64,000 nt of DNA from Phycisphaerae bacterium (GTDB lineage Bacteria > Planctomycetota > Phycisphaerae > UBA1845), in contig JAJDDW010000086.1 of assembly GCA_029260115.1 (NCBI GenBank), forward strand, positions 1 through 64,000. Reading direction: 5' to 3'. The position numbers and the translations under genes are program-made. Below, piece after piece: positions 27,569 through 37,174 of this stretch. The notes beneath the pieces are model-generated. The model was given only the letters and a program-made list of their open reading frames with translations, searched no databases and had not been told where the DNA came from. Position 1 is the first letter of the stretch. Each line of letters opens with the position of its first letter.

Positions 27569-30500
27569 CTATTTAGAGCCATCCAAACTTGTTCCCCGTT
27601 GATTTTCCATCGAGAAAGACATGCCGCGCGGAGCCACAGGTGGCAGTGCCAGGTTACCTGTGATACCGATATAGTCTTGCAACGTCGAATCGCCGTCGTT
27701 TTCGATAACAATGATCTGAGCGCCACTCTCGTATTCGACTAATCCGCCAAATTCCAGTCCGGTGGTTTCGAGTTCCGGTGTTCCAGTTTCGAGTTTGTTG
27801 CATACCTCCATCAGTACGTCATCACCTTCTGCGAACATGCCGACGCGATTCACTAAGTCATCCTGATCATTGTCACTTTCCCCAGCAGCGGCGCTGGAAC
27901 TTCCATTGCAAAACACACCACGGCTAAGATTTGGCACGAAGGAAAGATCCTTGAATTGCAATCGCGTCCGTGTTTTTGCGCCAACCATTCGGGTGCCCAT
28001 CTCCATCGTAGCCCCGACATTTACGTTAAGGCATGCTTCCCAAAGCGAGCATTCGGTTCCGGGGCCTCCACCGCCGGCAAAACATGGGATGGTGTCCTCA
28101 AGTGGTCCTTGGAATCCGTCGACGCCGTTACGGTCAGCAATGATGGCCAGCGAAATCTGTGGGTAACGCAGTACAACCTGTACGCCCGCCATACTAGGAT
28201 TATTGTCCAACTTAAGGACGGGTGGAACGTCGATACGTGCGTGGAAGATGAGCTTGGTCGACGTGAAAAGATTCCGACTCTTTACATCCTCGCATCGATC
28301 GCGCTTGATAATTGGGAAGAAAACGTTTGTCAGGAACATGTTGCAATCGCCACCTTTTAGACCAACGCAAAACGGGGTATTGCACATCGAAAGATTCGGT
28401 AAAAAGTCCCCCAGCGATTTAGTCGCCACTTCAAAATCAGTCTTAAGCTTGCCCGCACGCATCATGCTCGCGAACAGCTGATTGAATACGTCGTCCGAGA
28501 CCGCGACAAGCACATCTCCGACCGGCCCGCTCGTGCTCTGGTTCGGACCCAGTGGCAATGAAGCAAGCAGCAATGGTGCCGATGTGTTCGGTGGACCAGG
28601 AATGGGCCGATTTGATTCCGAATCGACAGTATTGGCTGTAAACGTGGCAGCGACAGCCGCAGTGAGTCCGTCTGCGTTGATTTCGACTTCATTTAAATCG
28701 AAGTCTAATTTGAGATCAAAATCGTCGAGGTCATCGCGATCGAATCGGAAACGCCGCGCTTCGGCCATGTCTGCTTTAAAATCCTTGAACTTGCTACCGA
28801 TATCCCCGGCGAACTGACCGGGGTTTGATCGCGCAGGAAGATCGAAATTGCCACCACCGAACAGATCGACAAAGAACGCAAAGACTTTGAAGATCACACC
28901 GCCAATGCAACCCACATCCGAATCGTTGACTAGGTTTAGTGCGTCAGGTCCTGGATCACCATCGTTATCGACCAAGTTCCCCTTATGGAAGGTGGTCGTG
29001 ATTGGCGTTTTGTTAAGTATGTTGTCTTCGGTGATCTCAAAATCCACACCAACACCGCGCATCTTGAAATCGGCTTTGACATCAATTTTAACTTTCACCA
29101 GGCAGATACCTAGCGCGGATTTTCGGCAGCTTCCTTTGGTAGTGGTACGTAAATCCACGTCCGGCATACCGAGGCGAATCGTCAGCTTGTTGGTCACGGA
29201 ATCGATCGTGCATTGCCTTGCCCCGAAGTTCACATTGGCCGTCGTGATTTTGAATATGACATTTTTGGGATCGCACAACGGACCTGGCAGTGGAAGCTTG
29301 AATGGACCGAAGGTTGATCCTTCGAGCTTTGTTTTGACACTCGCTGCAAGTTTTTCGCCAACCCGATCACAGACCTCACCATAAAATTTGTTGAGACCAT
29401 CTGTTTTAAGCACTAAGGTAAACGCACGTTGTACTTCGGCAGTGACGACCTCTTGGGCAGCAGCAGTGATCGCACCTTCTACGGCTGCTCGCGCACGAGC
29501 GGCGTTAGCAGCTTCCACGTCGTTAGGCACGGCAAGAATTGGACCCACGCCGAAGAAGCGATTTGTGAATGCGGAGTTCTTATCAGTATCCACCGCTTGT
29601 ACGATGAGTCGGTTGGTGCCTGGTTCAAAGAAAATGCCTTCTGGCCCTGTCATGGACATCGCCCCTGAGACGTTTGACACGGGAACTTGCACACTAAATG
29701 GGAATTTCACAGATGTCGCCGAGTTGACACCATCTCCCTGCGAAATGATCTGCCCTATGCTCGTGTCCACGTCGAGACCATTAATCAGCAGCGCCTCTAT
29801 TTCTCGTCCGTGGCAGACTTCACCGACGACAGTGACAGAAGCAGGTACGCCATTAGAGACCGTAGTCACGATCTCCTGATCCAATGGGGATGTGACGTCT
29901 ACGCCGAAGACCATCGAAACGCCTGAGCTTGTTAGATCGTCGATATAACAATCGCCGGGGTCGCTGCCACCCTTTTTGCTCGTCAATTGAATCTTATTTG
30001 GGTGGCCTGAGTCGCTATTCGCTAACGTTGTCGCGTTAGACGATCGACCATTTGAGCGTTTTTTACCTGTCGTCACTCGTACTACTTCGTCCAAATCATC
30101 TGATTGGTACGAATGGGTCGATTCAATCCCGACGACACGGAGGCTTCCGAACACGTGTCCTACGGTCAGCGCTTCGTCGCTGTATGTCTGAAAATGAATT
30201 TTTTCAACAGAGTTGCCCATACTGTCAAACATCGAGATGTAAATGACGCGAGGCAACCGATCGCCACCCTTTCTTGCTGTGACAATATCCACGACATCGC
30301 GTAGTTGGATGTTGGCGGGTAGCCCCGTGTCGTAAAGAATCCGTCCTTGTTTGTCTTGGACAACAATACGAACTGGCTGCGCCCCGACGATATCACTTTT
30401 GCAACTGCTTTTCAATTCGCACTGTGTGTTTGCCGAATTGTCACAACCGCCGCCGTCATAGCGCATGCTCAGCATATGAATTTTTTTACCACTTTTCGGC

Positions 30501-32986
30501 AATGGTTGGCCATTCATGGTAACTACGTGCCCACCACACCCTAAACCTGATATGCCCATAGTGACGGAATTCGAAGATGTGACATCGTGCGGGGCCATAT
30601 CGATTTGGAGGTCAGATATATCCGCGGCAACGCCGTTGATCGTAACTGTTCCTTGGAAAGGTCCGCCGGGAAGATCGCGCAAGGGATTAACACCCAACGC
30701 GGGAAGAATGTCGACGCCATCCACGAGTATTTGCAACGTGTATGGGTTTACATTCGGTGCCGCCGCTTCGACAAATGTGAAATCGGCTTCGTCAAGCGAA
30801 ACGATAGTATCGTTAGGTTTAGTTACTTGCAAATAAGGTATAGGAGAACAGTAAGCAATGGCTTGGTTCACCTCACCTTTCACGGACACGCGGACAATTG
30901 GAGCCGGGGCCATGACATCGTATACGGTTCGAGGAAAATGTTTGTTTCCAGTAGTAAGAATATCAACGCCATTAATACCATCAGCGTCACCAAGACCTGT
31001 GTATCGCAGTGTAATCTCCGTTACGCCTGAGCGGCAGCTTTCACCTGGGCGCGGGGTATTTACAGAGCCAAGGCTTACGACCTCGAAACTACCGAACATC
31101 GTTCCCGGGTCGATGTTTTCGGCACAATTAAGTATCAAATGAGTTGTTTCTACGAGTAGTTGTTCGGGAAGTTTTTTAACGTGGAGGAAAATGTTCGCAT
31201 CCAACTTCGACTTCCCAGGTTGAGGCACTAGCGTAAAAATATCATCGATGTTTAGATTCTCAACAGTCGCGAGCGTTGTGTTTGGCCCCGGGAATACGTC
31301 CGACTCGACGGTGATAGGCGCACCGAGGCGGGTATCCATATTGAGGATGTCTCCGTTGCTGAGAGGAATCACGTTCGCTATCGCACCCAACTCGTCGAAC
31401 ATCATTAGCTCTGCGGTGACTAAATCGGTCGGTTCAGTGAAGCGGGTTTCGATGATCAGTTTGTGCTTGGTTTCGCAGTCGTCATCACTCTCTCCGCCGC
31501 AACCTGGAGGTATCCCTTCATCATCGTCTGGGCCACCTAGTCCGAGCGCACGAGCGCTAATCAGCGAACAAGTAATTGAAGGTCCAACTAGGGAACAGCT
31601 TGGATCATCGGCATCGACCAAACCGTCACAATCGTTATCCACCATATCGTCACATGATCTGACATCTTGACGTTCAGGACTTCCCGATTGTGGGACAGCA
31701 TTACAGACCAATGAAATTTTATCCGGAGCGCATATCTTTACGCCGGTAGATTCGCACGCTCCCACGCCGCTTATGCAAGGATCACCAAGCTCAGCGAACC
31801 CGTTGTCGATAACACCGTCGCCGTCGTTATCCAATCCGTCACACAGTTCCTGCTGCTGACAATCGGGGTCGTCCAAGTCCACCAATTGGTCACAGTCATT
31901 GTCAAGGCCGTCGGAGCAGACCAACGCGCCGGGCCCGCCCTCGGTTGTGGGTGGGAAGAGAATGGCGTTGCAGATTGAATGCAAACCGTCTGGGGCACAT
32001 ACGAACACGCCGTCATTAGCGCACACGCCGAAACCCTCAGAACAGCCCATGCCAAGGTCCGTGAAGTCTTCGTCCGCTTCGCCGTTGTTGTTGTTATCAA
32101 AGCCGTCGCATAGTTCAGGCGTCTGGCAAGCGACTTCTTCATGATCGACCAAGCCATTGCAGTCGTTATCGTCTAGGTCGAAGCAGGTGGGATCCGTCGG
32201 ATCTCCAGGTGCTTCCACGTCGGGCGTGCCAGGGACGGCATCGCAGATTGCGGCAGATCCGTCTGCCATGCAAATTACTGTACCGGTCGCGGCGCAAATG
32301 CCCAATCCAGAGACACATGGTTGGCCAACGGCAAGATCAATGATTTCGGGTGTATCTGGATTGTCCGGGTCTGGGTCTGGACCCGGAACCGTGAAACCTT
32401 CGTCCGCTGTGCCGTCGCAGTTGTCGTCGATGTTGTTGCATGATTCGCTAGCTCCAGGATTGATAAGTGCATCGCTGTCATCACAATCCGTGGCACTCCC
32501 GTTGGTGCAATCTGCACTACCGGGATTTCCATAGCCGTCTCCATCGCTGTCGGTACAAGTGCCGAGCACAGCGGTACTGGAGCCCAAATGCGGCAGGTCT
32601 ACTGGTGTCACAGAAACGGGTTGTTCCACAACATTGCCGTCGGCCACTACAGAAATCTCGGGGTTGTTCGAGTTTTCAGGTTCTACGAAACCATCGCCCT
32701 CATTTTCAATGATGATATCATTGGTGGTCGTGGCGGAATTCAACGCGACTGGGCTTGCCGAAGTTTGGGAAGCCGACTCCACTATCGCCGCGTCGCGAAG
32801 TGCCGCGTCGCTGACAAGAATTTCCGAAGGCGGCGGCACTGCGGTCTTGGAGGCAGTCTCGCTAGGTTGAATGGAACAACTAGCTGTGCAGCATATGACT
32901 ACTAGTCCACAGATAGTCGCTAGGCAAACATCGAGGGGGCTAACAAATCCGATTCGAGCGAACCTTTGTCTTAATCCACGTTTCAT
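27569..32986 (-). CDS. Giant lipoprotein with MopE-type motifs
   Basis: This is a protein of about 1805 residues. The N-terminus MKRGLRQRFARIGFVSPLDV, a hydrophobic stretch and TASC form a lipoprotein signal peptide. Residues about 130-480 hold four or more MopE-type Cys/Asp repeats (CNNIDDNCDGTADEGF, CSDGLDNDCDQLVD, SCDDMVDNDCDGLVD), likely metal-binding. Beta-rich, Ig-like regions follow. The C-terminal third contains alternating amphipathic strands and VSDDVFNQLFASMMRAGKL (about residue 1490), which resembles the lSDxxfNxxlyxlxxaG motif of BPI/TULIP lipid-binding proteins. I start at the ATG at 32986, six bases after AAGGAG; the ATG at 33082 (four-base overlap with the previous stop) would put 32 residues before the signal peptide. 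It is the last gene of the block. Confidence 0.8.
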   Translation of the reverse strand: MKRGLRQRFARIGFVSPLDVCLATICGLVVICCTASCSIQPSETASKTAVPPPSEILVSDAALRDAAIVESASQTSASPVALNSATTTNDIIIENEGDGFVEPENSNNPEISVVADGNVVEQPVSVTPVDLPHLGSSTAVLGTCTDSDGDGYGNPGSADCTNGSATDCDDSDALINPGASESCNNIDDNCDGTADEGFTVPGPDPDPDNPDTPEIIDLAVGQPCVSGLGICAATGTVICMADGSAAICDAVPGTPDVEAPGDPTDPTCFDLDDNDCNGLVDHEEVACQTPELCDGFDNNNNGEADEDFTDLGMGCSEGFGVCANDGVFVCAPDGLHSICNAILFPPTTEGGPGALVCSDGLDNDCDQLVDLDDPDCQQQELCDGLDNDGDGVIDNGFAELGDPCISGVGACESTGVKICAPDKISLVCNAVPQSGSPERQDVRSCDDMVDNDCDGLVDADDPSCSLVGPSITCSLISARALGLGGPDDDEGIPPGCGGESDDDCETKHKLIIETRFTEPTDLVTAELMMFDELGAIANVIPLSNGDILNMDTRLGAPITVESDVFPGPNTTLATVENLNIDDIFTLVPQPGKSKLDANIFLHVKKLPEQLLVETTHLILNCAENIDPGTMFGSFEVVSLGSVNTPRPGESCRSGVTEITLRYTGLGDADGINGVDILTTGNKHFPRTVYDVMAPAPIVRVSVKGEVNQAIAYCSPIPYLQVTKPNDTIVSLDEADFTFVEAAAPNVNPYTLQILVDGVDILPALGVNPLRDLPGGPFQGTVTINGVAADISDLQIDMAPHDVTSSNSVTMGISGLGCGGHVVTMNGQPLPKSGKKIHMLSMRYDGGGCDNSANTQCELKSSCKSDIVGAQPVRIVVQDKQGRILYDTGLPANIQLRDVVDIVTARKGGDRLPRVIYISMFDSMGNSVEKIHFQTYSDEALTVGHVFGSLRVVGIESTHSYQSDDLDEVVRVTTGKKRSNGRSSNATTLANSDSGHPNKIQLTSKKGGSDPGDCYIDDLTSSGVSMVFGVDVTSPLDQEIVTTVSNGVPASVTVVGEVCHGREIEALLINGLDVDTSIGQIISQGDGVNSATSVKFPFSVQVPVSNVSGAMSMTGPEGIFFEPGTNRLIVQAVDTDKNSAFTNRFFGVGPILAVPNDVEAANAARARAAVEGAITAAAQEVVTAEVQRAFTLVLKTDGLNKFYGEVCDRVGEKLAASVKTKLEGSTFGPFKLPLPGPLCDPKNVIFKITTANVNFGARQCTIDSVTNKLTIRLGMPDVDLRTTTKGSCRKSALGICLVKVKIDVKADFKMRGVGVDFEITEDNILNKTPITTTFHKGNLVDNDGDPGPDALNLVNDSDVGCIGGVIFKVFAFFVDLFGGGNFDLPARSNPGQFAGDIGSKFKDFKADMAEARRFRFDRDDLDDFDLKLDFDLNEVEINADGLTAAVAATFTANTVDSESNRPIPGPPNTSAPLLLASLPLGPNQSTSGPVGDVLVAVSDDVFNQLFASMMRAGKLKTDFEVATKSLGDFLPNLSMCNTPFCVGLKGGDCNMFLTNVFFPIIKRDRCEDVKSRNLFTSTKLIFHARIDVPPVLKLDNNPSMAGVQVVLRYPQISLAIIADRNGVDGFQGPLEDTIPCFAGGGGPGTECSLWEACLNVNVGATMEMGTRMVGAKTRTRLQFKDLSFVPNLSRGVFCNGSSSAAAGESDNDQDDLVNRVGMFAEGDDVLMEVCNKLETGTPELETTGLEFGGLVEYESGAQIIVIENDGDSTLQDYIGITGNLALPPVAPRGMSFSMENQRGTSLDGSK

Positions 32987-33078
32987 CATTCTCTCCTTAT
33001 TATTCATAGCCACATGCTCAATACCGTTGAGACCGTAAGTTCTACGGGCCATGCGGCGTCCGTGTACAAAATTCATTC

Positions 33079-34233
33079 TCATGGCGTACCACCGCTACAC
33101 GCAGCCTCCGCCGCGCAAGCTCTTGGTGTGCCATCCATAGTGCGTTCGTATATTGTAAACCTAGTGCGAGAATCGATACTCGTATTCATGCTCGATTCGA
33201 ATATCTTCGAATTTAGGTCGCTGTTTACTTCATCTAATTCAAACGCGCATGCCAACAGAACGTCGAGGACCGTCCAATAGCCGCGATAATCCAAATCGTC
33301 GGGCAAACGTTGGCTATCCGCAAATTCGTCGAGAAAACTGGTTCCGTCAAACTGGCCTACTTGCGAAACCTCACCGACCAGCGCCGTAAATTTGCTGGAG
33401 CGGGCAAGGGGCGAAAAGTGGTCCGCAAGCAGCGCAGGAGTCACATTGGGGTCCGATTGCATGAGGATGCGCACTATGTTTTTTTCTGGATGCTGGCTGG
33501 CTTCATCCATGAACGCGATTGACCCGTCACATTCGACCACGCAATCGCGATCACCATCTGCTACAATGATGGGTGTATCTTCAGGAATGCCGGAAGTATC
33601 TGCAAAATCCAGTCGCTCGGTGCTACCAGGTTCAACCAGCATCAATAAAGCAGGTGTGGGAAGACCTAGTGTACTAGACTGAGTTGCGATATTGACTGCG
33701 AGGTAGGCACCGAGCGAGTGGCCAACCCAGCCGACGCGATCTGTCCGCACGTCAATAAATGCGTCGTCCATAATCTCTCGCCATGCCGTTTGAACGCCTT
33801 GAACAGCACCTGCAGATATCTCTTCTATGGGGGTTAAGATGTTGTCTTGATACCGTGGAAAAACAACCACGTTTCCCTTACGAACAAGATGTTCGATCCA
33901 CGCACCATAAGGCTCTGGTGCGTATCCACCCCATCCATGCATGAAAAAGACTACTGTAGCGCCCGCGCTGGGCGGCGTATCTGGATAAAATACCCAGACT
34001 TCTTCGCTCCCCGCGCCATACCGTTTGGCCGCGACAGTGTCATGCGTATAGTCCTGACCGCCCGGCCCTGAGAGAGGCTGCGTGATGACGCTTGGCGACA
34101 CTGCGCTGAAACAACTAGTGACCAGCATGATCGGTAATAAGGCTAATATCGACAGCCCCCTGAGCAATAGCGTGTACCGCGACGCTTGGCTTCTAGGAGA
34201 GTGACGCGAGACTGCTATAACGAGATGTTTCAT
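33079..34233 (-). CDS. Alpha/beta hydrolase lipoprotein
   Basis: This 384-residue protein has a long N-terminal signal peptide ending in a lipobox (LVTSC, about residue 41). The alpha/beta hydrolase core shows an oxyanion region VVFFMHGWGG and the nucleophile elbow VGWVGHSLGAY; a catalytic Asp is plausible in IIVADGDRDC, and His in LLADHFSPL. The family resembles dienelactone hydrolase/chlorophyllase-type esterases, but the substrate is unknown. The start ATG overlaps the stop of the preceding gene by four bases. As an exported esterase in a lipid-synthesis transcription unit, it may process the product at the cell surface (inference). Confidence 0.85.
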   Translation of the reverse strand: MKHLVIAVSRHSPRSQASRYTLLLRGLSILALLPIMLVTSCFSAVSPSVITQPLSGPGGQDYTHDTVAAKRYGAGSEEVWVFYPDTPPSAGATVVFFMHGWGGYAPEPYGAWIEHLVRKGNVVVFPRYQDNILTPIEEISAGAVQGVQTAWREIMDDAFIDVRTDRVGWVGHSLGAYLAVNIATQSSTLGLPTPALLMLVEPGSTERLDFADTSGIPEDTPIIVADGDRDCVVECDGSIAFMDEASQHPEKNIVRILMQSDPNVTPALLADHFSPLARSSKFTALVGEVSQVGQFDGTSFLDEFADSQRLPDDLDYRGYWTVLDVLLACAFELDEVNSDLNSKIFESSMNTSIDSRTRFTIYERTMDGTPRACAAEAACSGGTP

Positions 34234-36278
34234 TTTCCGCCTCCTGGTCGTTGGGATGAGTTCTGGAACAATACCAAACCGCCGATGATCATGAGTAGGG
34301 CGTTAACTCCTCCTATGGCTCCGCATACCGGTCGGGGAGTCATGACGTCCCGATCCGTAAAATCGTTAGCAGGCGCGTCTACCACGATTGTTGAACATGC
34401 ATCGCCAACGCCGTTTCTATCTGAATCGCGCTGTGAAAAATTAGCAGTGAAAATACAATTGTCCTGATGGTCTGGAACGCCGTCGTTGTCGTCATCGAAA
34501 TCGCAGCTATCGATCGTGCCATCCGCGTCATTATCATGCGTGGTGGCAAACATTTGTGTCTCCGATAGTTTTATATCGTCGGCTATGCAATCGTTATTAT
34601 TATCGTTGTCGCAAACATCACCCAGACCGTCACCATCACCGTCGCTTTGTGATAGATTCCAATCGAGTGGGCAGTTGTCGTTGGCGTCGAGAATAGAATC
34701 ATTATCAAAGTCCGAGTCTGGCGATTGAAGGACAAACAATTTGAATCCGAAATATGGGTTGGCTGTTCCGGCGAATAGTCCGTATGCCGTGGAGAGATAT
34801 GATCGGATACCATAGTTGAATCGATCGCCGAATCCGGTGCGGGTAATGTTCTCCCATTGGATTCCGTTAGTCGTCGACCAAAGATCAAAACCACCTTGTA
34901 CACGTGCTATGGTTCCGGCGACGGCATCCAAGTTCAGTTCTCGCAAATACGTTCCGAATGCGCCGCCAACCTCGACCGCCAAGAGGTCTCGAAGCACTTC
35001 TAAGCCTGCAAAGTCTTCCAAGTCGATGTAATCCGCAAAAAGCGCCATGTCGAAATTGGACATGAACAACACATCATTGTGAACCACCATACGCCAGATA
35101 TATCCAGACCATGGATTATCACATCCAGGCCCCATGCCGCTGATGGGCGTTTTTGCGCCATCTGGTGTATTTCGCGCTTCCCCGCAAACAATGTCCCATG
35201 AGCCATCGCCACGCACGCGTAGCAGTTCTGGTGCTGCGGGCTTAAGATCGGGAAAAAATTGTAAGGCGACAAAATTCAAGCCGGTTCCGACATAAAGGTG
35301 GTTCTTATAGGCACGCAGACTGACCACGTTTTGATTTTTTGCCCCCCGAAAAGCGCCGTCCACCAGCACGGGATCGAAACGGTAGGGTGGCAAACCATCG
35401 GCTTGCGTGCGTAAAAGCTGGAAGCCTTCTGAAATCGTGGCTGTCCCCAAGTACAAATATCCTTGAAACACTTCAAGCTCGAACGCCGAGATGTTGACGG
35501 GGTCGCCGAAATTAGGTTCGTTGACTATTCGAAATTCACCAGATGCTGGATCGATCGACTCCAGCAGTACGGTTTCCTGGCCGAAAGCGCCTAAGGCAAT
35601 CACGTACATTCGATTCTTGTACATAGTGAGCGAGCGATAAGACGCATATGTTTCTGCGCCAGGAATCTTCCCGGGTAGTTCTTCGAAATTTTTTCCGTCC
35701 GTCGTGCGCAGCAATCTTGGGCCACGCCCGGGGATTTCTGAAGTTACAAATGTGGCGACATAGAGCGCTTCAGTGCCGTCCGTCTCTTTTATCGTGAGCA
35801 TGGATCGATATCCTGGATCGATGGCTACACTGACTTCAACTCCTGAAGATGTCAACGCAGGGAGAGTCGGCGAGGTGTACACGAGGTCAATCTGATTCGT
35901 CCTCGGATCAAAAGCATAGATACGTCCACGAAGATCGGTGTCGATCAATCGCTCTTCGCATACGACTGGGATATCGGTGCTAGCATCGACAAGCGAGGTG
36001 CCGCTGAGTGACCGTTGGATACAGCCGAAATTGTGGTTGGTGCCAATATATATTTTGCCTCGGAATTCTGCCATCGACCAAGCATAGCTATTAGCGCGGT
36101 CTCCGAATCCCTGAGGACCGATCTGCCTGGCAACCTGAGCAAACGTTGTGGTGTTGGTCAATAAAATCAATGCGGTTGCATGTAAGACGATGACTAAAGT
36201 GCGTCCACTACTCCTATGGGACTTGCGTGAGTTGACAGAGCCTGCTGCATTTTTTGCATTTTGTAATTGGTCGTTCAT
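34230..36278 (-). CDS. Exported beta-propeller protein with TSP3 repeats and Cys-Gly tail
   Basis: This protein of 682 residues has a signal peptide (TLVIVLHATALILLTNTTTFAQ). Residues 50-500 read as repeated kelch-like strands with small motifs such as YKNRMYVIALG, FQGYLYLGTA and YKNHLYVGTG, suggesting a beta propeller. Residues about 515-640 are thrombospondin type 3 calcium motifs (DSDFDNDSILDANDNCP, DGDGDGLGDVCD, DDDNDGVPDHQDNC). The tail is MTPRPVCGAIGG, a hydrophobic helix and a basic end, much like two other proteins in this window. It overlaps the preceding and following genes by four bases each. Confidence 0.82.
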   Translation of the reverse strand: MNDQLQNAKNAAGSVNSRKSHRSSGRTLVIVLHATALILLTNTTTFAQVARQIGPQGFGDRANSYAWSMAEFRGKIYIGTNHNFGCIQRSLSGTSLVDASTDIPVVCEERLIDTDLRGRIYAFDPRTNQIDLVYTSPTLPALTSSGVEVSVAIDPGYRSMLTIKETDGTEALYVATFVTSEIPGRGPRLLRTTDGKNFEELPGKIPGAETYASYRSLTMYKNRMYVIALGAFGQETVLLESIDPASGEFRIVNEPNFGDPVNISAFELEVFQGYLYLGTATISEGFQLLRTQADGLPPYRFDPVLVDGAFRGAKNQNVVSLRAYKNHLYVGTGLNFVALQFFPDLKPAAPELLRVRGDGSWDIVCGEARNTPDGAKTPISGMGPGCDNPWSGYIWRMVVHNDVLFMSNFDMALFADYIDLEDFAGLEVLRDLLAVEVGGAFGTYLRELNLDAVAGTIARVQGGFDLWSTTNGIQWENITRTGFGDRFNYGIRSYLSTAYGLFAGTANPYFGFKLFVLQSPDSDFDNDSILDANDNCPLDWNLSQSDGDGDGLGDVCDNDNNNDCIADDIKLSETQMFATTHDNDADGTIDSCDFDDDNDGVPDHQDNCIFTANFSQRDSDRNGVGDACSTIVVDAPANDFTDRDVMTPRPVCGAIGGVNALLMIIGGLVLFQNSSQRPGGGK

Positions 36279-37162
36279 TGGTCAATCCTTACTTGCGATT
36301 TATTTTTTGCGGTTCGGCCTGCGAGGACGAATTCTGACGGATTGTTCATGAAAGGGATAGCGCAGGATACAAATTCATCTAACGAATCCATGACTGAAAA
36401 ATGGCCCGTTCCTTCGAGAATACGATGGAGACAACAAAGCATGACTTTCTCAAGATGGGGTGCTATATTGCGAAACATGCTGGTGGCTCCATATACAGCC
36501 AGAATCGGAACCGTAATCTCTGTCAGGCTTTGTTCAGTTAGACCGGCCACTTTGCGAAAGTCGTCGGCTATAGTTGTTTGCGCAATCAAGCGACGCAGCC
36601 GATCTTTGCCCCGACGGGACATACGCCCGCTTTGTGCAAATAGCGTGGGTACTTCGAGACCTTTCTCAAACATCTCTCGTGCATCGCCTTCGTCAACGGC
36701 ATCGAACCATGCGCGATCCATGCCATATTTTTCGAGATCATCTTTCCAAGTTGTCCATCCATGCCAATTGTCAATATCGCGCATGGTGCGTAGGCAAGCT
36801 AACCCAGTATCCGCGACTAGCACGGACGCTGTTCGTTCGGGGTGTGCCAGTGCAAATTGCAAGGCTACTGAACCGCCGAAACTGTGTCCGATCAAATGGG
36901 TACGTTCGATCTGTAATACATCTAATAACGCTAGAAGATCCTTGGCGTTATCCAAAGACGTGTATCCAGTGGCAGGTGCGTCGCTGAGACCGTGCCCACG
37001 CAAGTCGAATGCGGTGACCCGGAAATCGGATACGAGACGGGGCATGAGGTGCATAACCCATACCGCCATGGACGAAGTGACGCCATGAATGAGTACGACA
37101 TCAGACCCCTTGCCTTGGGTCAGATAGTGTAGTGAGAGGTTTCCGATGTTCGCCTTACGCAT
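36275..37162 (-). CDS. Cytosolic alpha/beta hydrolase
   Basis: The protein has the alpha/beta hydrolase pattern with oxyanion strand DVVLIHGVTSS, FDLRGHGLSD, the nucleophile in LIGHSFGGSVAL (Ser about residue 104), Asp in the late VPILAVYG region and His in LEGTGHFSVMDS. No signal peptide is seen. I use the ATG at 37162, with GGA seven bases upstream; a TTG at 37174 is possible. It follows the AP-superfamily gene after 12 bases and overlaps the next gene by four (ATGA). A thioesterase-like release or editing role for the megasynthase is a reasonable guess, not shown by the sequence. Confidence 0.87.
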   Translation of the reverse strand: MRKANIGNLSLHYLTQGKGSDVVLIHGVTSSMAVWVMHLMPRLVSDFRVTAFDLRGHGLSDAPATGYTSLDNAKDLLALLDVLQIERTHLIGHSFGGSVALQFALAHPERTASVLVADTGLACLRTMRDIDNWHGWTTWKDDLEKYGMDRAWFDAVDEGDAREMFEKGLEVPTLFAQSGRMSRRGKDRLRRLIAQTTIADDFRKVAGLTEQSLTEITVPILAVYGATSMFRNIAPHLEKVMLCCLHRILEGTGHFSVMDSLDEFVSCAIPFMNNPSEFVLAGRTAKNKSQVRIDQ

Positions 37163-37174
37163 GTGTTTGTCCAA

